Source: Mycobacterium sp. URHB0044 (GTDB taxonomy: Bacteria; Actinomycetota; Actinomycetes; Mycobacteriales; Mycobacteriaceae). From it: a DNA stretch of 64,000 nt. The position numbers and the translations under genes were made by a program. The notes beneath the pieces are model-generated. The model did not search any database. It was given only the letters and a program-made list of their open reading frames with translations, and was not told where the DNA came from. Positions 7,527 to 14,954 of this stretch are shown one piece after another. Numbering within the stretch: position 1 is the first letter of the stretch; each line of letters starts with the position of its first letter. The stretch lies in contig NZ_JIAW01000009.1 in the NCBI RefSeq assembly GCF_000620625.1, positions 124,001 through 188,000 on the forward strand. Reading direction: 5' to 3'.

Positions 7527-8435
7527 GTGCTTGCATTGCTTGCGCCCGGACAGGGCTCTCAGACTCCCGGCATGCTCACCGCGTGGCTCGAACTGCCCGG
7601 TGCTGCCGAGCGTCTCGCTGCCTGGTCGGAGATCAGCGGTCTCGACCTGGCCCGCCTCGGTACCACCGCGACGGCCGAGGAGATCACCGATACGGCCGTG
7701 ACGCAGCCGCTGGTCGTGGCCGCGACGCTACTTGCGCATCAGGAACTCATCAACCGCGGCCTACTGGCCGGCGCCGAGACCGTCGTGGCAGGCCACTCCG
7801 TCGGTGAGATCGCCGCCTATGCGATCGCCGGCGTCATCTCGGCCGACGACGCCGTCAAGCTGGCCGCCACCCGGGGCGCCGAGATGGCCAAGGCCTGCGC
7901 CGTCGAGCCCACCGGCATGTCCGCGGTGCTCGGTGGCGACGAGGCCGAGGTGCTTGCCCGCTTGGAGGCGCTCGACCTGGTGCCCGCAAACCGGAACGCT
8001 GCAGGACAGATCGTGGCCGCAGGCGCGCTGTCGGCGCTGGACAAGCTGGCCGAGGATCCGCCGGCCAAGGCCCGCGTCCGGCAACTGGCCACGGCAGGCG
8101 CGTTCCACACCCGCTACATGGCATCCGCGCTCGACGGCTACGCCGCGGCCGCCGACGGCGTGACCGCCGCAGAGCCCACCACGAACCTGCTGTCCAACGC
8201 AGACGGCCAGCCGGTGACGTCGGCCGCGGATGCGATGACCAAGCTGGTCGCGCAGCTGACCCGGCCCGTGCGCTGGGACCTGTGCACGGAGTCGATCCGC
8301 CAGCGCGAGGTGACGGCGATCGTCGAGTTCCCGCCCGCGGGCACGCTCGTCGGAATCGCCAAACGAGAACTTCGGGGAGTGCCGACGCACGCCGTCAAGA
8401 CCCCCGCAGACCTGGACGGGCTCGCCGAGCTCTGA
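7527..8435 (+). CDS. fabD: Malonyl-CoA:AcpM acyltransferase
   Basis: 302-residue cytosolic enzyme that transfers malonyl from CoA to AcpM, supplying extender units to FAS-II mycolate elongation. The opening LLAPGQGSQTPGM is the family signature, and the nucleophile Ser91 sits in the GHSVGEIAAYA elbow, the same number as in Mtb FabD. A later TAGAFHTRYM segment carries the catalytic histidine. Starts at GTG 7527 with GAGAG just before it. It is the first gene of the FAS-II operon, 101 bases after mabR. A strong hairpin separates it from acpM. Confidence 0.97.
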   Translation: MLALLAPGQGSQTPGMLTAWLELPGAAERLAAWSEISGLDLARLGTTATAEEITDTAVTQPLVVAATLLAHQELINRGLLAGAETVVAGHSVGEIAAYAIAGVISADDAVKLAATRGAEMAKACAVEPTGMSAVLGGDEAEVLARLEALDLVPANRNAAGQIVAAGALSALDKLAEDPPAKARVRQLATAGAFHTRYMASALDGYAAAADGVTAAEPTTNLLSNADGQPVTSAADAMTKLVAQLTRPVRWDLCTESIRQREVTAIVEFPPAGTLVGIAKRELRGVPTHAVKTPADLDGLAEL

Positions 8436-8465
8436 ACCAGTACAACCGCACGACGACGTTCAATA

Positions 8466-8488
8466 CGGCGCTCCACGAGGGAGCGCCG
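8466..8488 (+). other. Strong stem-loop between fabD and acpM
   Basis: Nine-base perfect arms, CGGCGCTCC (8466-8474) and GGAGCGCCG (8480-8488), with a five-base loop. No T-run follows; instead an A-rich leader with the acpM ribosome site begins. An RNA processing or stability element raising acpM output, or a partial attenuator, is more likely than a terminator. Function is inferred. Confidence 0.6.
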
Positions 8489-8517
8489 ATCACGAAGAAA
8501 TATATGAAGGAGCCAAA

Positions 8518-8811
8518 ATGGGCGCCAGCCAAGAAGAAATCATCACCGGTCTCGCGGAGATCATCGAAGAGGTCACCGGCATCGAGCCGTCCGAGGTGAC
8601 CCCCGAGAAGTCGTTCGTCGACGACCTGGACATCGACTCGCTGTCGATGGTGGAGATCGCGGTGCAGACCGAGGACAAGTACGGCGTGAAGATCCCGGAC
8701 GAGGACCTCGCCGGTCTGCGCACCGTTGGTGACGTCGTCGCCTACATCCAGAAGCTCGAGGAAGAGAACCCCGAGGCCGCCGCAGCACTGCGCGAGAAGT
8801 TCGCACAGTGA
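8518..8811 (+). CDS. acpM: Meromycolate extension acyl carrier protein
   Basis: 97-residue acyl carrier protein that tethers growing meromycolate chains to the FAS-II enzymes. Ser41 in the DDLDIDSLSMVE motif is the 4'-phosphopantetheine attachment site. ATG 8518 follows GAAGGAGCC. The protein ends at REKFAQ, soon after the fourth helix, and so lacks the long C-terminal tail remembered for Mtb AcpM (115 residues); a short form is usual in fast growers. Its stop overlaps the kasA GTG by four bases, giving tight coupling. The 82-base leader contains a strong hairpin, possibly supporting higher expression than its neighbours. Confidence 0.97.
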   Translation: MGASQEEIITGLAEIIEEVTGIEPSEVTPEKSFVDDLDIDSLSMVEIAVQTEDKYGVKIPDEDLAGLRTVGDVVAYIQKLEEENPEAAAALREKFAQ

Positions 8812-10058
8812 CCAGGCCTTCCACTGCTAATGGCGGTTTCCCCAACGTCGTCGTGACCGCCGTCACGGCGACCACCTCGATCGCGCCGGACATCGAAAGC
8901 ACGTGGAAGGGTTTGTTGGCCGGCGAGAGCGGCATCCGCGTTCTCGAGGACGACTTCGTCAGCAAGTGGAATCTTCAGGTCAAGATCGGCGGGCACCTCA
9001 AGGAGCCCCTCGATCCCCTGATGACCCGGCTGGAACTGCGTCGCATGTCCTACGTCCAGCGGATGGCGAAGTACCTCGGCAACCAGCTGTGGGAGACCGC
9101 AGGTCGCCCCGAGGTCGATCCCGACCGGTTCGCGGTCGTGATCGGCACCGGGCTCGGCGGTGGCGAGAAGATCGTCGAAACCTACGACGCGATGAACGAG
9201 GGTGGGCCCCGCAAGGTGTCCCCCTTGGCCGTTCAAATGATCATGCCGAACGGTGCGGCCGCGGTGGTGGGCCTCGAGCTCGGTGCCCGCGCCGGTGTCA
9301 TCACGCCGGTGTCGGCCTGCTCGTCGGGCTCGGAAGGCATCGCGCACGCATGGCGGCAGATCGTCATGGGTGACGCCGACATCGCCGTGTGTGGCGGTGT
9401 GGAAGGCGGCATCGAGGCACTGCCCATCGCGGCGTTCTCGATGATGCGCGCCATGTCGACCAACAACGACGATCCCGAAGGGGCGTCGCGTCCGTTCGAC
9501 AAGAACCGCGATGGATTCGTGTTCGGCGAAGCCGGTGCGCTCATGGTCATCGAGACCGAGGAGCACGCCAAGGCCCGTGGCGCCAAGCCACTGGCCAGGC
9601 TGTTGGGTGCGGGCATCTCGTCCGACGCCTTCCACATGGTGGCGCCGGCACCGGACGGCCTTCGGGCCGGGCACGCAATGAAGCGTGCGATGGAGACTGC
9701 GGGGTTGTCCCCCAAGGACATCCACCACGTCAACGCCCACGCCACTGCCACGCCGATCGGTGACACCGCGGAGGCAAACGCTCTCCGTGTCGCCGGTGTG
9801 GAGCACGCCCCGGTGTATGCGCCGAAGTCGGCGCTGGGCCACTCCATCGGTGCGGTCGGTGCGCTGGAGTCCATCCTGACGGTGCTCACGTTGCGTGACG
9901 GTGTCATCCCGCCGACACTCAACTACGAGACACCCGACCCCGAGATCGATCTCGATGTCGTTGCGGGTAAGCCTCGATACGGCGAGTACCAGTACGCCCT
10001 CAACAATTCGTTCGGCTTCGGTGGACACAATGTCGCTCTGGCCTTCGGGCGCTACTGA
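8808..10058 (+). CDS. kasA: Beta-ketoacyl-ACP synthase KasA
   Basis: 416-residue KAS I/II-type condensing enzyme of FAS-II, elongating meromycolate precursors on AcpM. The catalytic set falls at the Mtb positions: Cys171 in TPVSACSSGSEG, His311 in HHVNAHATATP, Lys340 and His345 in YAPKSALGHSIG. The glycine-rich end NNSFGFGGHNVALAFGRY is complete. GTG start within the acpM stop (GTGA overlap). It is the target family of thiolactomycin. Followed after 38 bases by its paralogue kasB. Confidence 0.97.
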   Translation: MTRPSTANGGFPNVVVTAVTATTSIAPDIESTWKGLLAGESGIRVLEDDFVSKWNLQVKIGGHLKEPLDPLMTRLELRRMSYVQRMAKYLGNQLWETAGRPEVDPDRFAVVIGTGLGGGEKIVETYDAMNEGGPRKVSPLAVQMIMPNGAAAVVGLELGARAGVITPVSACSSGSEGIAHAWRQIVMGDADIAVCGGVEGGIEALPIAAFSMMRAMSTNNDDPEGASRPFDKNRDGFVFGEAGALMVIETEEHAKARGAKPLARLLGAGISSDAFHMVAPAPDGLRAGHAMKRAMETAGLSPKDIHHVNAHATATPIGDTAEANALRVAGVEHAPVYAPKSALGHSIGAVGALESILTVLTLRDGVIPPTLNYETPDPEIDLDVVAGKPRYGEYQYALNNSFGFGGHNVALAFGRY

Positions 10059-10096
10059 CCGCTGGTGAAGTACGGAGAGGAACGTTCGGAGCAGTA

Positions 10097-11350
10097 ATGG
10101 CAGGGTTGGCCACGGGGAAGGGTTTCCCCAATGTCGTCGTCACCGGTTTTGCCATGACGACTGCCCTCGCTACCGATGCTGATGGCACCTGGAAGAGGCT
10201 GCTGGACGGAGAGAGTGGCATCCGCACGCTGGATGACTACTTCGTCGAGCTGTACGACCTTCCGGTGCGGATCGGTGGACATCTCCTGGAGGACTTCGAC
10301 GCGGAGTTGACGAAGGTCGAACTGCGTCGGCTCTCCTACCTTCAGAAGATGTCCACCGTCATCGGTCGACGGGCTTGGCAGGATGCCGGCTCACCGGAAG
10401 TCGACACCCGGCGGCTGATGGTGTCCGTCGGCACCGGCATGGGCAGCAGCGAGGAATTGCTCTACGCCTATGACGGCATGCGCGAGAAGGGCCTCAAGGC
10501 CGTGTCTCCTCTCGCCGTTCAGATGTACATGCCCAACTCGCCCGCAGCTGCGGTCGGCTTGGAGCGCAAGGCGAAAGCCGGCGTCATCACCCCGGTGTCG
10601 GCGTGCGCCTCCGGCAGTGAGGCCATCGCCAACGCGTGGCGCACCATCGTCCTCGGCGAGGCCGACATCGCGATCTGCGGTGGGGTCGAGACCAGGATCG
10701 AGGCCGTGCCGATCGCAGGATTCGCACAGATGCGAATCGTGTTGTCCACCACCAACGACGACCCGGCGGGAGCCTGCCGGCCCTTCGACAAGGACCGCAA
10801 CGGCTTCGTGTTCGGCGAGGGCGGCGCGCTCATGGTCATCGAGACCGAGGAGCACGCCAAGGCCCGCGGCGCGAACATCGTCGCCCGACTGATGGGCGCG
10901 GGCGTCACCTCGGACGGGTTCCACATCGTGGCTCCCGACCCGACCGGTGATCAGGCGGGGCACGCGATGACGCGTGCGATCCAACTCGCCGGCTTGACCC
11001 CGGCGGACATCGACCACGTCAACGCGCACGCCACCGGAACGTCGGTCGGCGACGTGGCAGAGGGCAAGGCGATCAACAACGCCCTCGGCACGAACAAGCC
11101 CGCGGTGTATGCGCCGAAGTCGGCGCTCGGTCACTCCGTGGGAGCAGTCGGCGCGGTGGAGGCCATCCTCACCGTGATGGCGTTGCGGGACGGCGTCATT
11201 CCGCCCACGCTGAACTTGCGCAACCTCGATCCGGAGATCGATCTGGACGTGGTGGCGGGAGAGCCGCGACACGGCAACTACGAGTACGCGATCAACAATT
11301 CGTTTGGATTTGGCGGGCACAACGTTGCGCTCGCCTTCGGGAAGTACTGA
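10097..11350 (+). CDS. kasB: Beta-ketoacyl-ACP synthase KasB
   Basis: 417-residue paralogue of KasA that carries out the late elongation steps giving full-length mycolates. Catalytic residues are Cys170 (VSACASGSEA), His311 (DHVNAHATGTS), and Lys341/His346 (APKSALGHSVG). Much of the sequence is identical to KasA, including the ending NNSFGFGGHNVALAFGKY, consistent with an old tandem duplication. ATG 10097 follows a GGAG ribosome site. It lies 44 bases ahead of accD6 in the same operon. Confidence 0.96.
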   Translation: MAGLATGKGFPNVVVTGFAMTTALATDADGTWKRLLDGESGIRTLDDYFVELYDLPVRIGGHLLEDFDAELTKVELRRLSYLQKMSTVIGRRAWQDAGSPEVDTRRLMVSVGTGMGSSEELLYAYDGMREKGLKAVSPLAVQMYMPNSPAAAVGLERKAKAGVITPVSACASGSEAIANAWRTIVLGEADIAICGGVETRIEAVPIAGFAQMRIVLSTTNDDPAGACRPFDKDRNGFVFGEGGALMVIETEEHAKARGANIVARLMGAGVTSDGFHIVAPDPTGDQAGHAMTRAIQLAGLTPADIDHVNAHATGTSVGDVAEGKAINNALGTNKPAVYAPKSALGHSVGAVGAVEAILTVMALRDGVIPPTLNLRNLDPEIDLDVVAGEPRHGNYEYAINNSFGFGGHNVALAFGKY

Positions 11351-11394
11351 GTGACCGGCGGCTGTCAAAGTCCCACGGGCACAGGAGGTTATCT

Positions 11395-12816
11395 ATGACG
11401 ATCATGGCCCCAGACACGGCAGCTGAATCGCTGGACCCACGCGATCCGCTGCTGCGGCTGAGCACGTTCTTCGACGACGGCACCGTGGAATTGCTGCACG
11501 AGCGGGACCGCTCCGGCGTGCTCGCCGCGGCAGGCACGGTCAACGGCGTACGCACCATTGCGTTCTGCACCGACGGCACCGTCATGGGCGGCGCCATGGG
11601 CGTCGACGGCTGCCGGCACATCGTGAACGCGTACGACACCGCCATCGAGGAGCAGAGCCCGATCGTCGGCCTCTGGCACTCGGGCGGCGCACGGCTCGCC
11701 GAGGGCGTCAAGGCGCTGCACGCAGTCGGATTGGTGTTCGAGGCCATGATCCGCGCCTCCGGTTACGTCCCGCAGATCTCGGTCGTCGTCGGCTTCGCCG
11801 CCGGTGGCGCCGCCTACGGGCCCGCGCTGACCGACGTCGTCATCATGGCGCCGGAGGGCCGCGTGTTCGTCACCGGTCCCGACATCGTTCGCAGCGTCAC
11901 CGGCGAAGACGTCGACATGGCCTCGCTCGGTGGCCCGGACACGCATCACAAGAAGTCCGGCGTGTGCCACATTGTCGCCGACGACGAACTCGACGCCTAC
12001 GAGCGTGGTCGCCGCCTGGTCGGATTGTTCTCCCAGCAGGGCCATTTCGACCGCACCAAGGCCGAGTCGGGTGACTCCGACCTGCACGCACTGCTGCCGG
12101 ATTCCCCGCGTCGCGCCTACGACGTGCACCCGCTGATCAGCGCGCTGCTCGACGACGATGCGCCGTTCGAGGAGTTCCAGGCCAAGTGGGCGCCGTCGAT
12201 GGTGGTCGGCCTCGGCCGGCTGGCCGGTCGCAGCGTCGGCGTGCTCGCCAACAATCCCCTGCGCCTCGGTGGCTGCCTGAACTCCGAGAGTGCCGAGAAG
12301 GCAGCACGTTTCGTGCGGCTGTGCGACGCGTTCGGCATCCCGCTGGTCGTCATCGTCGACGTGCCCGGCTACCTGCCCGGCGTGGACCAGGAGTGGGGCG
12401 GCGTGGTTCGCCGCGGCGCCAAACTGCTGCACGCCTTCGGCGAGTCGACCGTTCCGCGGGTCACCCTGGTCACCAGGAAGATCTACGGCGGCGCCTACAT
12501 CGCGATGAACTCGCGGTCGCTTAACGCCACCAAGGTGTTCGCGTGGCCCGACGCCGAAGTCGCCGTGATGGGCGCCAAGGCCGCGGTCGGCATCCTGCAC
12601 AAGCGCACCCTGGCCGCCGCGGCTCCCGAGGAGCGCGAGGCGCTGCACGAGCAGTTGGCGGCCGAGCACGAGCGGATCGCGGGCGGCGTCGACAGCGCCA
12701 TCGAGATCGGCGTCGTGGACGAGAAGATCGACCCCGCGCACACCCGCAGCAAGGTGACCCAGGCATTGGCCGAGGCGCCCGCGCGCCGCGGTCGGCACAA
12801 GAACATCCCGCTGTAA
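11395..12816 (+). CDS. accD6: Acyl-CoA carboxylase carboxyltransferase beta subunit AccD6
   Basis: 473-residue biotin-dependent carboxyltransferase subunit. With an AccA subunit encoded elsewhere it makes malonyl-CoA for FAS-I and FAS-II. Carboxyltransferase hallmarks are GVMGGAMG-like GTVMGGAMGVDG, the oxyanion region SGGARLAEGVKAL, GFAAGGAAYGPALTD, and GGAYIAMNSRSL in the second half. ATG 11395 has a perfect AGGAGG about eight bases before it. The C-terminus RGRHKNIPL is the same as remembered for the Mtb protein. Last gene of the FAS-II operon; its stop lies inside a hairpin shared with the convergent glpD. Confidence 0.97.
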   Translation: MTIMAPDTAAESLDPRDPLLRLSTFFDDGTVELLHERDRSGVLAAAGTVNGVRTIAFCTDGTVMGGAMGVDGCRHIVNAYDTAIEEQSPIVGLWHSGGARLAEGVKALHAVGLVFEAMIRASGYVPQISVVVGFAAGGAAYGPALTDVVIMAPEGRVFVTGPDIVRSVTGEDVDMASLGGPDTHHKKSGVCHIVADDELDAYERGRRLVGLFSQQGHFDRTKAESGDSDLHALLPDSPRRAYDVHPLISALLDDDAPFEEFQAKWAPSMVVGLGRLAGRSVGVLANNPLRLGGCLNSESAEKAARFVRLCDAFGIPLVVIVDVPGYLPGVDQEWGGVVRRGAKLLHAFGESTVPRVTLVTRKIYGGAYIAMNSRSLNATKVFAWPDAEVAVMGAKAAVGILHKRTLAAAAPEEREALHEQLAAEHERIAGGVDSAIEIGVVDEKIDPAHTRSKVTQALAEAPARRGRHKNIPL

Positions 12817-12828
12817 TTGCTCAGCGGG
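12807..12828. terminator. Bidirectional hairpin over the convergent accD6 and glpD stops
   Basis: CCCGCTG (12807-12813) pairs with CAGCGGG (12822-12828) around an eight-base loop. Both stop codons (TAA 12814-12816, TGA 12821-12823 on the minus strand) lie within it. There is no long T-tract on either side, so efficient intrinsic termination is uncertain. It is the only separator between two convergent transcripts. Confidence 0.55.
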
Positions 12829-14359
12829 TAATTGCCAGGAATTCCTGCGCTACGTCGGCGACGCGCGCGCGGTCCTCTGCGACGAGGCCGATGCGGGTGC
12901 GACGGTCCACGATGTCGTCGACCGTCAGCGCGCCCTCGTGCGTCACTGCGTACTCGAATTCCGCTCGGGTGACGTCGATTCCGTCGGCCACCCGAACGGT
13001 GGGCCGTTCACAGGTGGCGCGGGCGATGACGTTGGGCGCCTCGGCACCGAAGCGGGCCACCAGTGACGACGGCAGATCGCCCTGCGAGCGCAAGGTCGCG
13101 ACGGGATTCGACGGCGCACCGACGAGTGGCAGGTTGCGGGTGCGACAGGGGGTCGCCTCCAGTCCGCGCAGCGTGATCGCGCGGTCCAGCACGTCTTGGG
13201 CCATGAACCGGTATTCGGTGAGCTTGCCGCCGATCACGCTGAGTACGCCGTTCGTCGACTCGACGACGGCGTGCTCACGCGATACGTCGGCGGTGCGGCC
13301 CGCGCCCGTGTCGATGAGCGGCCGCAAACCGGCATACGCGCCGATCACGTCGGCGGGCCCCAGGGCGACGTCGAGCGCCGTGTTGACGGTCTCCAGCAGG
13401 AATGCCACTTCTTCCGAAGTGGGCTCGGGGACGTCGGGTATCGGGCCTGGCGCATCCTCGTCGGTGAGTCCGAGGTAGACCCTTCCCAGCTGTTCCGGCA
13501 TGGCGAAGACGAACCGATTGATCTCACCGGGGATCGGAATGGTCAGTGCGGCAGTGGGATTGCCGAAGGCGGCCGCATCGAATACCAGATGCGTTCCGCG
13601 GCTGGGCCGCAACCGGATCGATGGGTCGACGTCTCCGGCCCAGACACCCGCGGCGTTGATCACCGCGCGCGCCGACACGTCGAGGGATTCACCGGTCAGC
13701 TCGTCGGTGAGCCGGACCGACGTCCCGGTGGCGTCGGACGCGCTGACCCGGGTGAGGATGCGCGCTCCGTGCTGCGCGGCGGTGCGGGCGACGGCGGCGA
13801 CCAGGCGCGCGTCGTCGATCAGTTGGCCGTCGTAGGCCAGCAGACCACCGTCGAGCCCGGCGCGGCGCACCGTCGGCGCCAGCTCCACCGCGCGGGCCGC
13901 ATCGACGCGTCGCGACCGCGGCAGCGTCGTGGCCGGTGTTCCAGCCAGCTTCCGCAGACCGTCGCCTGCGATGAAGCCGAACCGCACCAGTGCACGCGAG
14001 GCCGAGGTCATCGACGGCAGCAGCGGAACCAGTTGCGGCATCGCCTTCACCAGGTGAGGTGCGTTGCGGGACATCAGGATTCCGCGCTCGACGGCGCTGC
14101 GACGGGCGATGCCGACATTGCCGGTGGCCAGGTAGCGCAGGCCGCCATGGACCAGCTTGGAACTCCACCTGCTGGTGCCGAACGCCAGATCGTGCTTCTC
14201 CACCAGCACCACCGACAGGCCGCGCGTCGCGGCATCCAGCGCGATGCCCGTCCCGGTGATGCCTCCCCCGATCACCACGACGTCGACGCAGCCGCCATCC
14301 CCCACGGCCGCGAGGTCGGCGGCGCGGCGTGCGGCGTTGAGTGCGGTGGTCGAAGTCAT
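12821..14359 (-). CDS. glpD: Glycerol-3-phosphate dehydrogenase (FAD)
   Basis: 512-residue membrane-associated flavoenzyme oxidising glycerol-3-phosphate to dihydroxyacetone phosphate and feeding electrons to the quinone pool. The dinucleotide-binding VVIGGGITGTGIALDAATRG is at residues 30-50, followed by FGTSRWSSKLVHGGLRYL and the C-terminal DAO region. It matches Mtb Rv2249c (GlpD1). The chosen ATG at 14357-14359 (MTSTTALNAARRA) overlaps the stop of the TetR gene in ATGA, indicating coupling. In this arrangement the TetR protein probably controls glpD. Convergent with accD6. Confidence 0.94.
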   Translation of the reverse strand: MTSTTALNAARRAADLAAVGDGGCVDVVVIGGGITGTGIALDAATRGLSVVLVEKHDLAFGTSRWSSKLVHGGLRYLATGNVGIARRSAVERGILMSRNAPHLVKAMPQLVPLLPSMTSASRALVRFGFIAGDGLRKLAGTPATTLPRSRRVDAARAVELAPTVRRAGLDGGLLAYDGQLIDDARLVAAVARTAAQHGARILTRVSASDATGTSVRLTDELTGESLDVSARAVINAAGVWAGDVDPSIRLRPSRGTHLVFDAAAFGNPTAALTIPIPGEINRFVFAMPEQLGRVYLGLTDEDAPGPIPDVPEPTSEEVAFLLETVNTALDVALGPADVIGAYAGLRPLIDTGAGRTADVSREHAVVESTNGVLSVIGGKLTEYRFMAQDVLDRAITLRGLEATPCRTRNLPLVGAPSNPVATLRSQGDLPSSLVARFGAEAPNVIARATCERPTVRVADGIDVTRAEFEYAVTHEGALTVDDIVDRRTRIGLVAEDRARVADVAQEFLAITR

Positions 14360-14937
14360 GGCATCAGGTATCCGTTCAAGGCGCAAGCCAGTTCGGCCGC
14401 AAGAGTTTCGGCGTCCAGGATCTGTCCGACCATCTGTGCCGACAGGATCGTCGACTGGGTGATCAGCAGGCTCATGGCGGCCAGTTGGCGGGCGTCGCCG
14501 GGACGGACGCTGCCGTCGTCCTGGGCGGCCTTGATCTCACCGGCCACGGTGTCGAGCAGGATCTGCTGGCTGGTGCCAAGGCGTTCCGAGATGTAGACCA
14601 TCGCGAGGTCGGAATCCTGGTGCAGGACGGACATGATGACGTCGTCGTGGCGCAGCCGATCGGCCACCGCCACGATGCGCTCGACGATCAGTTCACGACC
14701 GACCCCCCGGCTGGGCACGTCGTCGAGGGCGTGGGTGATCCGCAGTGTCAGCAGCGCCGCGAGGATCGAGCGGGTGTCGGGAAACCGCCGGTACACCGTG
14801 GGGCGGCTGACGCCGGCGCGGCGGGCGATCTCGGCCAAGGTGACGCGGTCGACGCCGTACGCGAGCACGCAGCCGGCCGCGGCGTCGAGGACCCGATCCT
14901 CGATCGACGTCGGCTTTGCGTTACTGATTGACAGCAT
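14356..14937 (-). CDS. TetR-family transcriptional regulator (Rv2250c-like)
   Basis: 193-residue repressor. N-terminal helix-turn-helix: TLAEIARRAGVSRPTVYRRF is the diagnostic TetR segment at about residues 32-51. The remainder is the helical ligand-binding and dimer domain. The start ATG 14935-14937 (MLSISNAKPTS) has no Shine-Dalgarno, but TACAGT lies seven bases upstream, as for a leaderless mRNA. Its first codon is inside ACAGCATCTGT (14931-14941), a small palindrome that may be an autoregulatory site. Translationally coupled to glpD; divergent from the flavoprotein gene 17 bases away. Confidence 0.9.
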   Translation of the reverse strand: MLSISNAKPTSIEDRVLDAAAGCVLAYGVDRVTLAEIARRAGVSRPTVYRRFPDTRSILAALLTLRITHALDDVPSRGVGRELIVERIVAVADRLRHDDVIMSVLHQDSDLAMVYISERLGTSQQILLDTVAGEIKAAQDDGSVRPGDARQLAAMSLLITQSTILSAQMVGQILDAETLAAELACALNGYLMP

Positions 14938-14941
14938 CTGT
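14931..14941. promoter_or_regulatory. ACAG-CAT-CTGT palindrome at tetR start
   Basis: Eleven bases with four-base perfect arms. It spans the tetR start codon and lies three bases from the shared -10 element. Occupancy here would block both divergent transcripts. Short symmetry, so chance is possible. Confidence 0.35.
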
Positions 14942-14943
14942 AA

Positions 14944-14950
14944 TACTGTA
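14944..14950. promoter_or_regulatory. Symmetric -10 element TACTGTA shared by divergent genes
   Basis: Read forward it gives TACTGT, five bases before the flavoprotein ATG (14955); read on the minus strand it gives TACAGT, seven bases before the TetR ATG (14937). Both fit TANNNT. The two start codons are 18 bases apart, the spacing expected if one symmetric -10 directs two leaderless transcripts. Predicted, not measured. Confidence 0.55.
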
Positions 14951-14954
14951 ATGC

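Noticed and set aside
11389..12798. 469-codon minus-strand frame over accD6
   Set aside because: Antisense shadow of a fully conserved gene.
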